From contig JALCBR010000003.1 of NCBI GenBank assembly GCA_028066245.1, positions 1 through 64,000 of the forward strand: a DNA stretch of 64,000 bases, given 5' to 3'. Position numbers and translations under genes: made by a program. The number at the start of each line of letters is the position of its first letter. Positions within the stretch are counted from its first letter, which is position 1. This stretch comes from Pirellulales bacterium (GTDB taxonomy: Bacteria; Planctomycetota; Planctomycetia; Pirellulales; S012-138). The notes under the pieces were generated by a model, which worked only from the letters and a program-made list of their open reading frames with translations, had not been told where the DNA came from and searched no databases. Below are positions 9,583 to 18,095 of the stretch, one piece after another.

Positions 9583-9922
9583 TCTGAGGCCCCTGGAATC
9601 GAGGACAAATCGCGTCACTTCCACACATCAGCGCAGTGGGCTGACCATGATTCGATGACAGCACTGTGATTGTATCATTTGGGCGATTGGACGACCCAAC
9701 GAGGAATCCACGGTGATCTCGATTGTCTGGATGACTCCCGCCCCCGTTCTCGCCCCTGGAACTGCGGGACCGACCCGGTACAATCAATGGTTCGCGAAGT
9801 GACTCACGCGAGCGCGAAGTCAACTTTGTGAGTCTTCCTTGGCAAGTGAATTCAACCACAAAAACGCCGCGCTTCTCGCGAGGCGGTGGGGCCAGTAAGT
9901 TGGCAGTCGGACAAGGGTCGCC
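9583..9922. other. Intergenic region before gcvT
   Basis: Divergent region upstream of gcvT. A possible -10 element TACAAT is at 9779-9784 with only a poor -35. I looked for the conserved cores of a glycine riboswitch and did not find them. Confidence 0.45.
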
Positions 9923-11038
9923 ATGACACAAACTTTACTCACTACTCCGCTGACACAATGGCACGCCGGGCATGGCGGCCGAATGGTGGACTTTGCCGGC
10001 TGGTCCATGCCGGTGCAGTACACGTCGATTGTGGAAGAGCACAACGCCACTCGCAACGCCGTGGGAATGTTTGACATCTCCCACATGGGACGGTTGCGGC
10101 TTGATGGCGAGGCCGCTGGTGAGTATCTCGATTCGCTCGTCACTCGCCGCGTGGTTGACGCCAAGCCTGGCCGTATTCGATACGCGTTGGTGACCAACAA
10201 TCATGGCGGCATCCGTGACGACGTGCTGGTCTATCACCTGCAAGACGCGACCGGTGGTTCCTATTGGCTGATGGTCGTCAACGCTGGCAATCGCGAGAAG
10301 ATTCTCGGCTGGATTAACGAACACCCGATGCCTGCGGGTGTGACGATGTCTGACTTGACCATGGATTGGGCAATGATCGCCGTACAAGGGCCCAAGGCGC
10401 TGCCGCTCTTACAGCCGCTTGTCGAAGCTGACTTGGCAAGTATGAAATACTACACCGGCTGCGAGACGAAAGTGGCAGGACATGGTGGAATCGTCAGTCG
10501 GACCGGCTATACAGGTGAAGACGGTTGCGAACTGATCGTGGGAGCAAACGTCGCGGCGCAGATTTGGGAATCTTTGCTGGAGTCTGGCTGTGATGCAGGC
10601 GCCCAGGCTGCCGGGTTGGGAGCCCGTGATACGCTCCGACTGGAAGCTGGGATGCCTTTGTACGGGCACGAGCTCAATGAAGAGATCACGCCGCTACAAG
10701 CCGGGCTCAGCTTTGCTGTGACCAAGGGGAAGATCAACCACCCTGGTGCGGATCAGGTTTTTTCCAGTGCCGATGATCCCTCGCTACCGCGACTGGTTGG
10801 CCTGCGATTGGAAGGAAAACGCGTGCCGCGGGAAGGATACAATGTGGTGAGCAACGGCGAACAGATCGGCACCGTTAGCAGCGGGACGTTTTCTCCTACC
10901 ATGCAATGCCCCCTGGCAATGGCCTACTTGAGCCCTGCCCACACGGACCCTGGTACGAAAGTCCACGTTGACGTTCGAGGTAGTGAACTCCCCGCTACGG
11001 TGGAAAAGCTGCCGTTCTACAAAAGAGAGAAGGAGTAA
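9923..11038 (+). CDS. gcvT: Glycine cleavage system T protein (aminomethyltransferase)
   Basis: Transfers the methylene group from the aminomethyl-lipoyl H protein to tetrahydrofolate, releasing ammonia. The 371 residues match the family length. Visible signatures include the N-terminal HAGHGGRMVDFAGWSMPVQY, DISHMGR, the SRTGYTGEDGCEL motif and GLGARDTLRLEAGMPLYGHE near the C-terminal half. The ATG at 9923 follows a weak AAGGG. It is the first gene of the plus-strand run gcvT-gcvH-gcvPA, with 135 bases to gcvH. Confidence 0.96.
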   Translation: MTQTLLTTPLTQWHAGHGGRMVDFAGWSMPVQYTSIVEEHNATRNAVGMFDISHMGRLRLDGEAAGEYLDSLVTRRVVDAKPGRIRYALVTNNHGGIRDDVLVYHLQDATGGSYWLMVVNAGNREKILGWINEHPMPAGVTMSDLTMDWAMIAVQGPKALPLLQPLVEADLASMKYYTGCETKVAGHGGIVSRTGYTGEDGCELIVGANVAAQIWESLLESGCDAGAQAAGLGARDTLRLEAGMPLYGHELNEEITPLQAGLSFAVTKGKINHPGADQVFSSADDPSLPRLVGLRLEGKRVPREGYNVVSNGEQIGTVSSGTFSPTMQCPLAMAYLSPAHTDPGTKVHVDVRGSELPATVEKLPFYKREKE

Positions 11039-11173
11039 AGGACAGGACAAAGGGCGGCGATGTTGCTTGTCTTCTTGCTCCAGCGGATTACTAGGGCCGA
11101 CTTGAGTAACATCTTTCCAACTCTTTAGCTTTTTCTCTCACCTCTCGTTTCCAGCCTTTCACTCTTCCTTCCC

Positions 11174-11569
11174 ATGAATCCTCAAGAACTGCTCTACGCC
11201 GAAACTCACGAATGGGTGGCCGTTGCTGAAGAAGGCGGCGCCAAAGTTGCGACCGTGGGTATCTCGGACTTTGCCGTTGAAGCCTTAACGGACCTCGTTT
11301 ACATCCAGTTCAGCAAGAGCGGCGGCGATAGTGTTTCCGCGGGCGATGCGTTTGGCGAAGTGGAGTCGGTGAAAGCAGTGAGCGACCTTTATAGCCCGGT
11401 GACGGGCGAGGTGGTCGCTGTGCATGACAAACTGGCGGACAAACTGGAAACCCTTGGCGATGACCCTTTCGGTGAAGGATGGATGCTCAAAGTCAAGATT
11501 GCGGATGAATCCTCGCTAGGCAAGCTCATGGATTATGACGCCTACAAGAAGATGTGCGCGGAGCAATAG
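11174..11569 (+). CDS. gcvH: Glycine cleavage system H protein
   Basis: Lipoyl carrier that shuttles the aminomethyl intermediate between P, T and L proteins. The 131-residue length is standard. The lipoylated lysine sits in GEVESVKAVSDLYSPVTGEV, near residue 65. The N-terminal ETHEWV and the C-terminal DPFGEGWMLKV segment are conserved. The coding region of the following gene opens 93 bases after the stop, so the two are likely cotranscribed. Confidence 0.97.
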   Translation: MNPQELLYAETHEWVAVAEEGGAKVATVGISDFAVEALTDLVYIQFSKSGGDSVSAGDAFGEVESVKAVSDLYSPVTGEVVAVHDKLADKLETLGDDPFGEGWMLKVKIADESSLGKLMDYDAYKKMCAEQ

Positions 11570-11661
11570 GCGACGGGGTAAGGAACACGACCTCGATGCA
11601 TGTCCAATTCGCAGGAGTTTGTAGATCACGCCTGGCCTTCCTCTTTCCCTTTGTTCTCTTC

Positions 11662-13032
11662 ATGCCTTACGTTCTCAACACTCCACAAGATCAGGCCGAT
11701 ATGCTGGCCGCGATTGGCATCTCATCACTGGATGAGTTGTTTGATATGGTGCCGGCGGACTTGCGGCTTGACCGCGCGTTGAATATTCCTGCGGCGATGT
11801 CCGAGATGGAGTTGACGTCGCACATGCAGAGTCTCAGCAGTCGCACACAAAGCGCGGACGATACGGTCTGCTTCCTGGGGGGAGGGAGTTATGATCACTT
11901 CATCCCGGCGGTGGTCGACTATGTTTCCAGCCGCGGTGAGTTCTACACCAGCTACACGCCATACCAAGCGGAAGCCAGCCAGGGAAATCTGCAAGCGTTT
12001 TTTGAGTACCAGACGCTGATCACCCAGTTGACTGGCATGGATGTTTCCAACGCCAGTTTGTACGACGGCGGAAGCTCTGCAGCGGAAGCGGTGCTGATGT
12101 GCATCGGCGCCACACGTCGTAATGGCAAGGTGGTGATCCCAGCTTGCGTGCATCCGGAATATCGGCAGATTGTTGAGACGTTTCTGACCAACCTGGACGT
12201 CAAGCTAGAGGTGCTGGAGACGCCTGACGGTTTGATTCGTCCTGATGAGTTGGCGGCCGCGATTGATGAGACAACCGCCTGCGTGCTGTTGCAGCAGCCC
12301 AACTTTTTCGGCAGCGTGCAGGAGATGAAAGAGCTGGTTGAGGTTGTTCACAAAGCTGGCGCGTTGGCTGTCGTTTCGGTCGATCCCATCAGCCTGGGCT
12401 TGCTGACGCCTCCGGGTTCGTACGATGCCGACATCGTTGTCGCGGAAGGACAAGCGCTGGGAACGCCGATGGGGTTTGGCGGACCATACTTGGGAATCAT
12501 GGCTTGCAAGGATGAATTCGTGCGACGCATGCCAGGGCGTCTGGCAGGGCAAACGGTTGACCGTCGCGGAAAGCGTTGCTGGGCTCTGACGTTGCAAACC
12601 CGCGAACAACACATCCGTCGTGAACGAGCCACCAGCAATATCTGCACGAATCAGGGATTATTTGCACTGCGAGCGAGCGTATACCTAGCTCAGATGGGTC
12701 CGCAGGGCTTGCGCGAGGTTGCCAACTTGTGCCTGCAGAAGAGCCGGCACGCGGCCGCAGCGATCACTGCCAATGATCGATTCACGTTGGCGTTCGATGC
12801 ATCAACATTTAAAGAGTTTGTCATCCGGGACGCCGCCGGCGATGTGGACAGTCTAGTCAAGCACGCAATGTCAAAAGGCTATTTTGCCGGCGTGCCACTC
12901 GGTCAATGGTATCCGGACCTGTCCGATTGCTTTTTGGTTGCCGTCACGGAACGGCGAACCAAAGCCGAGATCGAAGGGCTGGCAGAATGTCTGGCCGCCG
13001 CTCCGGCGAAAGCGGATGTTGTCAAATCGTAG
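11662..13032 (+). CDS. gcvPA: Glycine dehydrogenase (decarboxylating) subunit 1
   Basis: N-terminal half of the split glycine decarboxylase (P protein), which needs the PLP-bearing GcvPB subunit to decarboxylate glycine. The 456-residue protein carries FLGGGSYDHFIPAVV, EFYTSYTPYQAE, QGNLQAFFEYQ and DGGSSAAEAVLMC, all typical of subunit 1. The ATG at 11662 is chosen because homologous residues (MPYVLNTPQDQADML) begin there; the frame opens upstream at 11554, overlapping gcvH. The gene is followed after only 25 bases by a convergent response regulator, so gcvPB must lie elsewhere. Confidence 0.94.
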   Translation: MPYVLNTPQDQADMLAAIGISSLDELFDMVPADLRLDRALNIPAAMSEMELTSHMQSLSSRTQSADDTVCFLGGGSYDHFIPAVVDYVSSRGEFYTSYTPYQAEASQGNLQAFFEYQTLITQLTGMDVSNASLYDGGSSAAEAVLMCIGATRRNGKVVIPACVHPEYRQIVETFLTNLDVKLEVLETPDGLIRPDELAAAIDETTACVLLQQPNFFGSVQEMKELVEVVHKAGALAVVSVDPISLGLLTPPGSYDADIVVAEGQALGTPMGFGGPYLGIMACKDEFVRRMPGRLAGQTVDRRGKRCWALTLQTREQHIRRERATSNICTNQGLFALRASVYLAQMGPQGLREVANLCLQKSRHAAAAITANDRFTLAFDASTFKEFVIRDAAGDVDSLVKHAMSKGYFAGVPLGQWYPDLSDCFLVAVTERRTKAEIEGLAECLAAAPAKADVVKS

Positions 13033-13057
13033 ATACAGGCTGTGCAGAACGCCGGCA

Positions 13058-14236
13058 CTAGTTGGCGCTACTGACCGCGGGAATTCTATCTTCGACTTCT
13101 GACCGACAGCGTACGCATATCGGTTCTTGCACTCCGTGTCGGGTCGCTGCAAACACGAGCAGCCTTTCGCGGATTGACTCATTGATTGTCTGCCCTTTGG
13201 AGATGAGCACGTTCCCTGAAAGCGAGCGTACGTGCTGGTCAAGCACCATGTTGTCCTCAAGCTCTCGAACTCCAACGTGGCGAGTGACGTAGTTGGACTC
13301 CATGACCCGAGTCAGTGCATCGACAACTTGGGGGTCATAGTGTCCGGCTGTTTGTGCGTGAATTGCCTCATAGATGTCATCCCATGTTTTTCCGGCCGAT
13401 GTGAGACGGACGACGTCCATGACAAGGCGCAGGATGCGCGAGCCGATTGGAATATCCTCGCCGCGTTTACCGTCTTCAGGCATGCCGGAACCATCAAAGT
13501 TTTTTTGCTGGTAGGCAATAATCTCAGCAACGCCATCCAACCGTGGGATCTTTGCGATCAAGCTCTTGCCTACCTGTGGATGTGCGCAGTAACTCGCCTG
13601 CTCTTCCGTTGTAAGTCGAGCACCCGTTGCGACCCGGGTTAGCACTGAAGCAGGGAGATTAATACAGCCGACGTGCGCAAGCATCGCGGCAATCTCGATC
13701 TCCCATGCTTTTGCAATCTGAAGCTCTTGGCAGATCTGCCCCGCGAGCGCGCGATGGCGCGCTGCCATGCCAAACGCATCCGGGTTTACCATGGCAATGA
13801 CATCCGTCAACAAGCTGACGCTGCTGCTGAGGGTCTTCGTCAGCAATTCGCGTTCTGAAGTGACGAGGCGATGCTGCTCCACGCCAGCCTCGAGGGCCTT
13901 GGTAAATGTTTCCGGTGAGCACGGTTTGGTGAGGAATTGGAAAACATGACCATCGTTCACAGCTTCCATTGCTGTGCTTTGGTCCGCGTTTCCGGTTAGC
14001 ATCATTCGCACGCTGTCCGGAGAAGATTTTTTGACTGCTTTGAGGAATTGGACGCCGTCCATTTCCGGCATTTGCATATCTGAGACGACCACGGCAAATG
14101 GTCCTTGGGACGCAATGGCTTCAAGTCCTTCGTGAGCTCCAATTGCCGTCTCAATTTCAAAGATTTTTCTGAGTTGCCTTTTGTACCCTTGCAAAATGTT
14201 GGGGTCATCGTCGACGAGCAAGAGTTTTCTGTTCAT
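13058..14236 (-). CDS. Response regulator with degenerate HD-GYP domain
   Basis: A 392-residue protein with an N-terminal receiver domain (LLVDDDPN, phospho-acceptor Asp in VVVSDMQMPEMDG, Lys in FLTKP) and a C-terminal HD-GYP-like domain. The HD-GYP fold is visible from RHRALAGQI, the HPQVGKSLI segment and DGSGMP. Key residues are changed: the HD pair is HV (LAHVGCINLP), the HHE triplet is YQQ, and GYP is GMP. Cyclic-di-GMP hydrolysis is therefore doubtful. The ATG at 14236 lies two bases after the stop of the upstream HDOD regulator, so translation is probably coupled. It is the last gene of a three-gene signalling operon. Confidence 0.82.
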   Translation of the reverse strand: MNRKLLLVDDDPNILQGYKRQLRKIFEIETAIGAHEGLEAIASQGPFAVVVSDMQMPEMDGVQFLKAVKKSSPDSVRMMLTGNADQSTAMEAVNDGHVFQFLTKPCSPETFTKALEAGVEQHRLVTSERELLTKTLSSSVSLLTDVIAMVNPDAFGMAARHRALAGQICQELQIAKAWEIEIAAMLAHVGCINLPASVLTRVATGARLTTEEQASYCAHPQVGKSLIAKIPRLDGVAEIIAYQQKNFDGSGMPEDGKRGEDIPIGSRILRLVMDVVRLTSAGKTWDDIYEAIHAQTAGHYDPQVVDALTRVMESNYVTRHVGVRELEDNMVLDQHVRSLSGNVLISKGQTINESIRERLLVFAATRHGVQEPICVRCRSEVEDRIPAVSSAN

Positions 14237-14238
14237 CG

Positions 14239-15459
14239 CTAATTGCTCCTTTGGGCATTGATATTGATATCGTAGGAGAGTTGTCTCCATGCGGGCAACC
14301 GATCGACGACGCCGACTCGATCCAGGTATTCGATGTCCAACTCGATGCTTCCGGTGACACTGCTAGCATCGTCGCCCATGTCGTTCGACAGTACGTTAGC
14401 AATGTGGACGGCCGTAAGGGGGGTGAACTGACCAGATTCGCAATCGCCTGGTGCATGGTGAAAAGCCACTGCCTCAACGATCGAGTTGGGCAACCCCCAG
14501 AGTCCCAGCAGATACGCGCCAACATCCGCGTGCGTATTCCCCAAGAGTTCCCGCTCCGCCTCGCAAAGAGGAACACAACGCTCGCGCGCGAGCGCCATGG
14601 CCTGCTTGTACTCTTGGGGCATCTTGGAGGCTAGCAGGAGTTGGCCTACATCATGAACCACGCCTGCCAGCAATGCATCGCTGGCCAAAGCATCATCATC
14701 TGCCACACTTCTCGCGCATTCCGCGGCAAGGTGACTTACTGCAAGGCTATGATGCTCAATGGCTTTTACAGGGAAGTCTCGCATCGCTTCCGGTGGAAAC
14801 TGCGAAAAGACGCTCGCGGTCAAAACCAACGGTTTCAAAACATCCAGCCCCAAGAGTGAAGCGGCGTGCGCAGCGCTTTCAACGCGTCGCGGTAGGCCAA
14901 AGAACGAGGAGTTCACCATCTGCAACAACTTGGCCACCATGCCAACGTCACGAGAAATCAACTCAGCGATGCGCATGATGGATGCATCTTGCGATTGGAT
15001 TTCCTCCAGCAACTCTCCAAAGACACTTGGCATGCTCGGCAACGCTGTCACTTGCGAAACAAGTTCGACAAGAGATTCGTTGCTCAGCGTTGATCGGAGT
15101 GTACAGGCACGTGAGACGGTACGTTTCAAAGTATCCGCATCGCACGGCTTCGTAAGAAAGAGATGCGCCGGAGTGACGGCGCGCAAGATGCTCGCTTGTT
15201 CAGCTTGTCCCGAGAGAATGATGCGAACCGCATTTGGGAATCGCGTCATGACTTCATTGAGCAACTGAACGCCATCCATACCAGGCATCCGCATGTCGCT
15301 CACGACGACATCGAACGGCTTTTTGGCCATCGTTTGTAAAGCTTGAGCACCGCTTTCCGCAAACTCTAAGTCCCATTCATCACGCATACTCCGAAGCATG
15401 CGGCGCAAACCTGACAAAACGTTAGGTTGGTCGTCAACAAAAAGGACACGCATGTTCAT
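14239..15459 (-). CDS. Response regulator with HDOD domain
   Basis: A 406-residue two-domain regulator. The receiver domain (residues 1-120) has the acidic pair in VLFVDDQPN, the acceptor Asp in VVVSDMRMPGMDG and the Lys in FLTKPC. The rest is an HDOD domain: LPSMPSVFGELLEEI, the SSFFGLPRRVES segment, LLGLDVL and an HD in AGVVHDVGQLLL. HDOD proteins act in signalling, motility and stress, often without catalysis. The gene sits 21 bases downstream of the receiver-kinase and two bases before the HD-GYP regulator. Confidence 0.88.
   Translation of the reverse strand: MNMRVLFVDDQPNVLSGLRRMLRSMRDEWDLEFAESGAQALQTMAKKPFDVVVSDMRMPGMDGVQLLNEVMTRFPNAVRIILSGQAEQASILRAVTPAHLFLTKPCDADTLKRTVSRACTLRSTLSNESLVELVSQVTALPSMPSVFGELLEEIQSQDASIMRIAELISRDVGMVAKLLQMVNSSFFGLPRRVESAAHAASLLGLDVLKPLVLTASVFSQFPPEAMRDFPVKAIEHHSLAVSHLAAECARSVADDDALASDALLAGVVHDVGQLLLASKMPQEYKQAMALARERCVPLCEAERELLGNTHADVGAYLLGLWGLPNSIVEAVAFHHAPGDCESGQFTPLTAVHIANVLSNDMGDDASSVTGSIELDIEYLDRVGVVDRLPAWRQLSYDININAQRSN
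14246..14250 (-). promoter_or_regulatory. Ribosome binding site inside the gene junction
   Basis: AGGAG on the minus strand, 9 bases before the ATG at 14236 and inside the last codons of the HDOD regulator. This supports the short start of the HD-GYP regulator and coupling of the pair. Confidence 0.6.
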
Positions 15460-15480
15460 GGTTGCTTCCCCTTCCCTTAG

Positions 15481-16677
15481 CTACGACCCCTCAATGGGAA
15501 TGCGTGCAACGAATGTCGAACCCTCTCCTTGCTTTGAGGTAACAGAGAGTGACCCTCCATGCTTATCCACAATGACAGACCGCGCGATTGCCAGGCCTTG
15601 GCCGGTTCCCTTGCCCACCCCCTTTGTTGTGAAAAATGGGTCGAAGATTCGTAGCCGTATATGGTCGGGGATGCCCGTACCGGTGTCGCTAACGCTGATT
15701 TCAGCCCAGTCATCATCCCGGCGGGTTTTGACCGTGATACGCCCTTTTTCTGTATTTTCTTTGGTCTTGTCACCGATCGCATGTGCAGCATTGATGATCA
15801 GGTTGAGGAGCACTTGGTTTAGTTCGCCCGGGAGACAGGAGACATCAGGCAACGTCGGATCGAAATCAGTGATAACATCCGCGACGTACTTCCATTCGTT
15901 GTGAGCGACGGTGACCGTGGTTTCGATGGCGTCTGAAAGTCTCACCAAGGCCTTTTGTTGTCCGCCCGGGTGAGAGAACTCCTTCATCGCTCGCACGATC
16001 TTCGCAACGCGTTCGACCCCGCTTAACGATTGATTGATCGCTTGAGGGATCTCGCTGAGCAAGTATTCCATGTCAGAGGATTGTACGGCTCGCTCAGCTT
16101 CTGCGATCAGGTTGGGATTGACTGTGCCCTCTTGGGCAGCTGTGAGCAAACGCCCTAGCGTTGCCAAGACGTGTTCGATGTCGGAAAACGCGTCCTTGAG
16201 GAACCGCGTGTTGTCCCCCACATATTGAGTGGGAGTATTGATCTCATGGGCAATGCCTGCCGCGAGTTGGCCAACCGATTCGAGTTTCTGAGCTTGCGCC
16301 AATTCAGCCTGTAATGTGACAATCCGAGCACCAACGGCAACTCGGGCGAGTAGTTCCGCATCGCGAAACGGCTTTGTCACGTAGTCGCTGGCTCCCGCCT
16401 GGAATGCCTCGACGATATCTTCCGGCTTATTCATTGCCGTTAAGATGATCGTATAGACGAAGTGAGACGTTTTGCTGCGCAACCTCCGACAAATCTCCAA
16501 GCCTGTCACGCCGGGCATCAGCCAATCGAGTACAGCGAGGTAGTACTCGCCTTTGGAGATCACTTCCCAAGCTTCCGTTCCATCGCAGCAGGCAAAGACT
16601 TCGTAACCCTCGTCTCCAAGAGTCTGCTGGAGCATTGTGCGCGTCAGCTTGCTGTCATCAGCGATAAGGACTCGCAT
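15481..16677 (-). CDS. Receiver-histidine kinase hybrid
   Basis: A 398-residue soluble sensor kinase with an N-terminal receiver domain (VLIADDSKLT, acceptor Asp in LAVLDWLMPGVTG, Lys in DYVTKPF) and a kinase core. The H box is AAGIAHEINTPTQYV, the N box LLNLIINAAHAI, and the ATP lid contains DTGTGIPDHIRLRIFDPFFT and GKGTGQGLAIA. It has no transmembrane segment, so it probably answers to another kinase or a cytoplasmic cue. The ATG at 16677 starts exactly at the receiver domain; the upstream extension to 16788 looks non-coding. It heads the signalling operon. Confidence 0.92.
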   Translation of the reverse strand: MRVLIADDSKLTRTMLQQTLGDEGYEVFACCDGTEAWEVISKGEYYLAVLDWLMPGVTGLEICRRLRSKTSHFVYTIILTAMNKPEDIVEAFQAGASDYVTKPFRDAELLARVAVGARIVTLQAELAQAQKLESVGQLAAGIAHEINTPTQYVGDNTRFLKDAFSDIEHVLATLGRLLTAAQEGTVNPNLIAEAERAVQSSDMEYLLSEIPQAINQSLSGVERVAKIVRAMKEFSHPGGQQKALVRLSDAIETTVTVAHNEWKYVADVITDFDPTLPDVSCLPGELNQVLLNLIINAAHAIGDKTKENTEKGRITVKTRRDDDWAEISVSDTGTGIPDHIRLRIFDPFFTTKGVGKGTGQGLAIARSVIVDKHGGSLSVTSKQGEGSTFVARIPIEGS

Positions 16678-17038
16678 CTTTCGACCCTCCCCGAGACCAG
16701 GAGCTTTCGTATCCCGATTTGCAAAACGGGACGAACAGCCTGCTGACTTATCAGCGAGCTGCGCGAATCCCTTGGATGGGATTCCCAATCGTGGCTCGAA
16801 TGCGCCGCAATTGTGAGCTGCGCGAGATTCCGTTCACACTTGGCTCAGATTGACAACGCCACGACAGTTCTTTCAAAGGTCAACCAAGCTTCCGTGCGGG
16901 CATCTGCGTCTATTCAAACATAGGTCGTAGGTAAGACATGAACGGCACAAAACAAATGAAATTCGGATTTGACAGGTTTGTCATGTGATCTAGGTTTTTC
17001 TTGCTGGGCATAGTGCGACCGAGAAGAGAGATCTGAGC
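16678..17038. other. Divergent intergenic region
   Basis: Region of 361 bases separating the receiver-kinase operon from the HTH-receiver gene, so it should contain promoters for both. Apart from the TGACA inverted repeat listed separately, no gene or obvious structure was seen. Confidence 0.5.
16969..16983 (+). promoter_or_regulatory. TGACA inverted repeat overlapping a TTGACA hexamer
   Basis: TGACA (16970-16974) and TGTCA (16979-16983) form an inverted repeat with a 4-base spacer. The left arm overlaps a perfect -35 hexamer TTGACA. No good -10 follows (TAGGTT at 16 bases). It could be an autoregulatory operator of the HTH-receiver gene, 55 bases downstream. Confidence 0.28.
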
Positions 17039-17659
17039 ATGCGAAGAAAATCAGCACTCACAACTGGCGAGATTGCGCAGTACTGCGACGTCAATTTTCG
17101 CACTGTCCTACGCTGGATCGAACGTGGCAAACTTCGAGCCTATAAGTTGCCTGGACGCGGGGACAATCGCGTACGGATTGACGACTTCCGTGAATTCCTC
17201 GAGCAACACAAGATGCCGATCCCTGAGCTATTCACGAGCCCCAGGCGACATCGCGCATTGATTGTTGAGGGTGATGCTCACATAGCGGGAAGCATCTGCC
17301 ATGCACTTGAGCATGTCGGATTTGAGACCGTTGTGGCTCCTGATGGCTTTCGCGCCGGAACGTATCTGGGAAAGTACACGCCTGCGGTCATGACTTTGGA
17401 TTTGCAAATGCCTGGGCTTACCGGGGTGAACATCCTCTCTTTCGTTCGCGCAACCCAAGATGCCTCGAAGACGAAGATTCTTGTCGTTTCGGCGATGCCA
17501 GCGGCGGACTTGCAGCAGGCGATGTTCGCCGGCGCAGATGATGTCCTGCAAAAGCCCTTTGACAACAACCAATTGGTTGAGAAGGTGAAGAGCCTGGTAG
17601 CCGGTTCCACCGTCCGCGTCCCAATCTACGCGCAGAACACAGAAGCGGTCTGTTCTTAG
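17039..17659 (+). CDS. Excisionase-type HTH fused to receiver domain
   Basis: A 206-residue DNA-binding response regulator with reversed order: the helix-turn-helix comes first. Residues 1-60 resemble an excisionase/MerR-type winged helix (LTTGEIAQYCDVNFRTVLRW, then GDNRVRIDDFREFL). Residues 75-195 are a receiver domain with acceptor Asp in VMTLDLQMPGLTG and Lys in VLQKPF. The acidic pocket pair is altered (LIVEGDAH). It is divergent from the kinase-HDOD-HD-GYP operon and is the natural transcriptional output for it, though this is inferred from position. Confidence 0.85.
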   Translation: MRRKSALTTGEIAQYCDVNFRTVLRWIERGKLRAYKLPGRGDNRVRIDDFREFLEQHKMPIPELFTSPRRHRALIVEGDAHIAGSICHALEHVGFETVVAPDGFRAGTYLGKYTPAVMTLDLQMPGLTGVNILSFVRATQDASKTKILVVSAMPAADLQQAMFAGADDVLQKPFDNNQLVEKVKSLVAGSTVRVPIYAQNTEAVCS

Positions 17660-18095
17660 AGACCGTTCCCACCGGCTGGCGCCATCTGGCGCGCGGGACA
17701 AGGCGATTCGGCCGACTGTGATTGCCGAATGATCTGAATGGTCGCCGCATCTGACGTGTAGTGGAGGCGCAAACGCTCTCGCGTCATCCTGGCCGTATGT
17801 TAGCTCTGCAAGCGCAGCCACTCGACTGGCTGTGCTAACTCTTCACCTGTCCCACTTCAAACGGAATCCCAGCGTAGCGCGGCGAAATAACATCAGATCA
17901 TGAGGGCTAAGGCCAGATCTTCGCTGGTGAACCTCGCTAATCTGCTCTCGAATCTCATCAAATGCTTGGCCACATCGTGATCTCAGTTGTGATACAATGG
18001 GCAAATTGGCTAGACCTGTCGGCAGGTGCGAGATGGGGAAAGTCGTGCAACTTGGATGGCTTCATTGGATCTAAAAGAGAGCGGGAGTAAGCAAT
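17660..18095. other. Intergenic region before propeller 1
   Basis: Region of 436 bases. It has a hairpin at 17799-17839, where GTTAGC pairs with GCTAAC and AGCCA pairs with TGGCT; this may end the HTH-receiver transcript. An extended -10 like TGATACAAT lies at 17988-17996. No gene was recognised. Confidence 0.45.
17988..17996 (+). promoter_or_regulatory. Candidate extended -10 promoter of propeller 1
   Basis: TGATACAAT matches the extended -10 form TGnTATAAT at all but one base. No clear -35 is visible. Transcription would start near 18003, leaving a leader of about 90 bases. Confidence 0.33.

Noticed and set aside
9625-9922. Possible glycine riboswitch before gcvT.
   Set aside because: The conserved core sequences of the two aptamers were not found.
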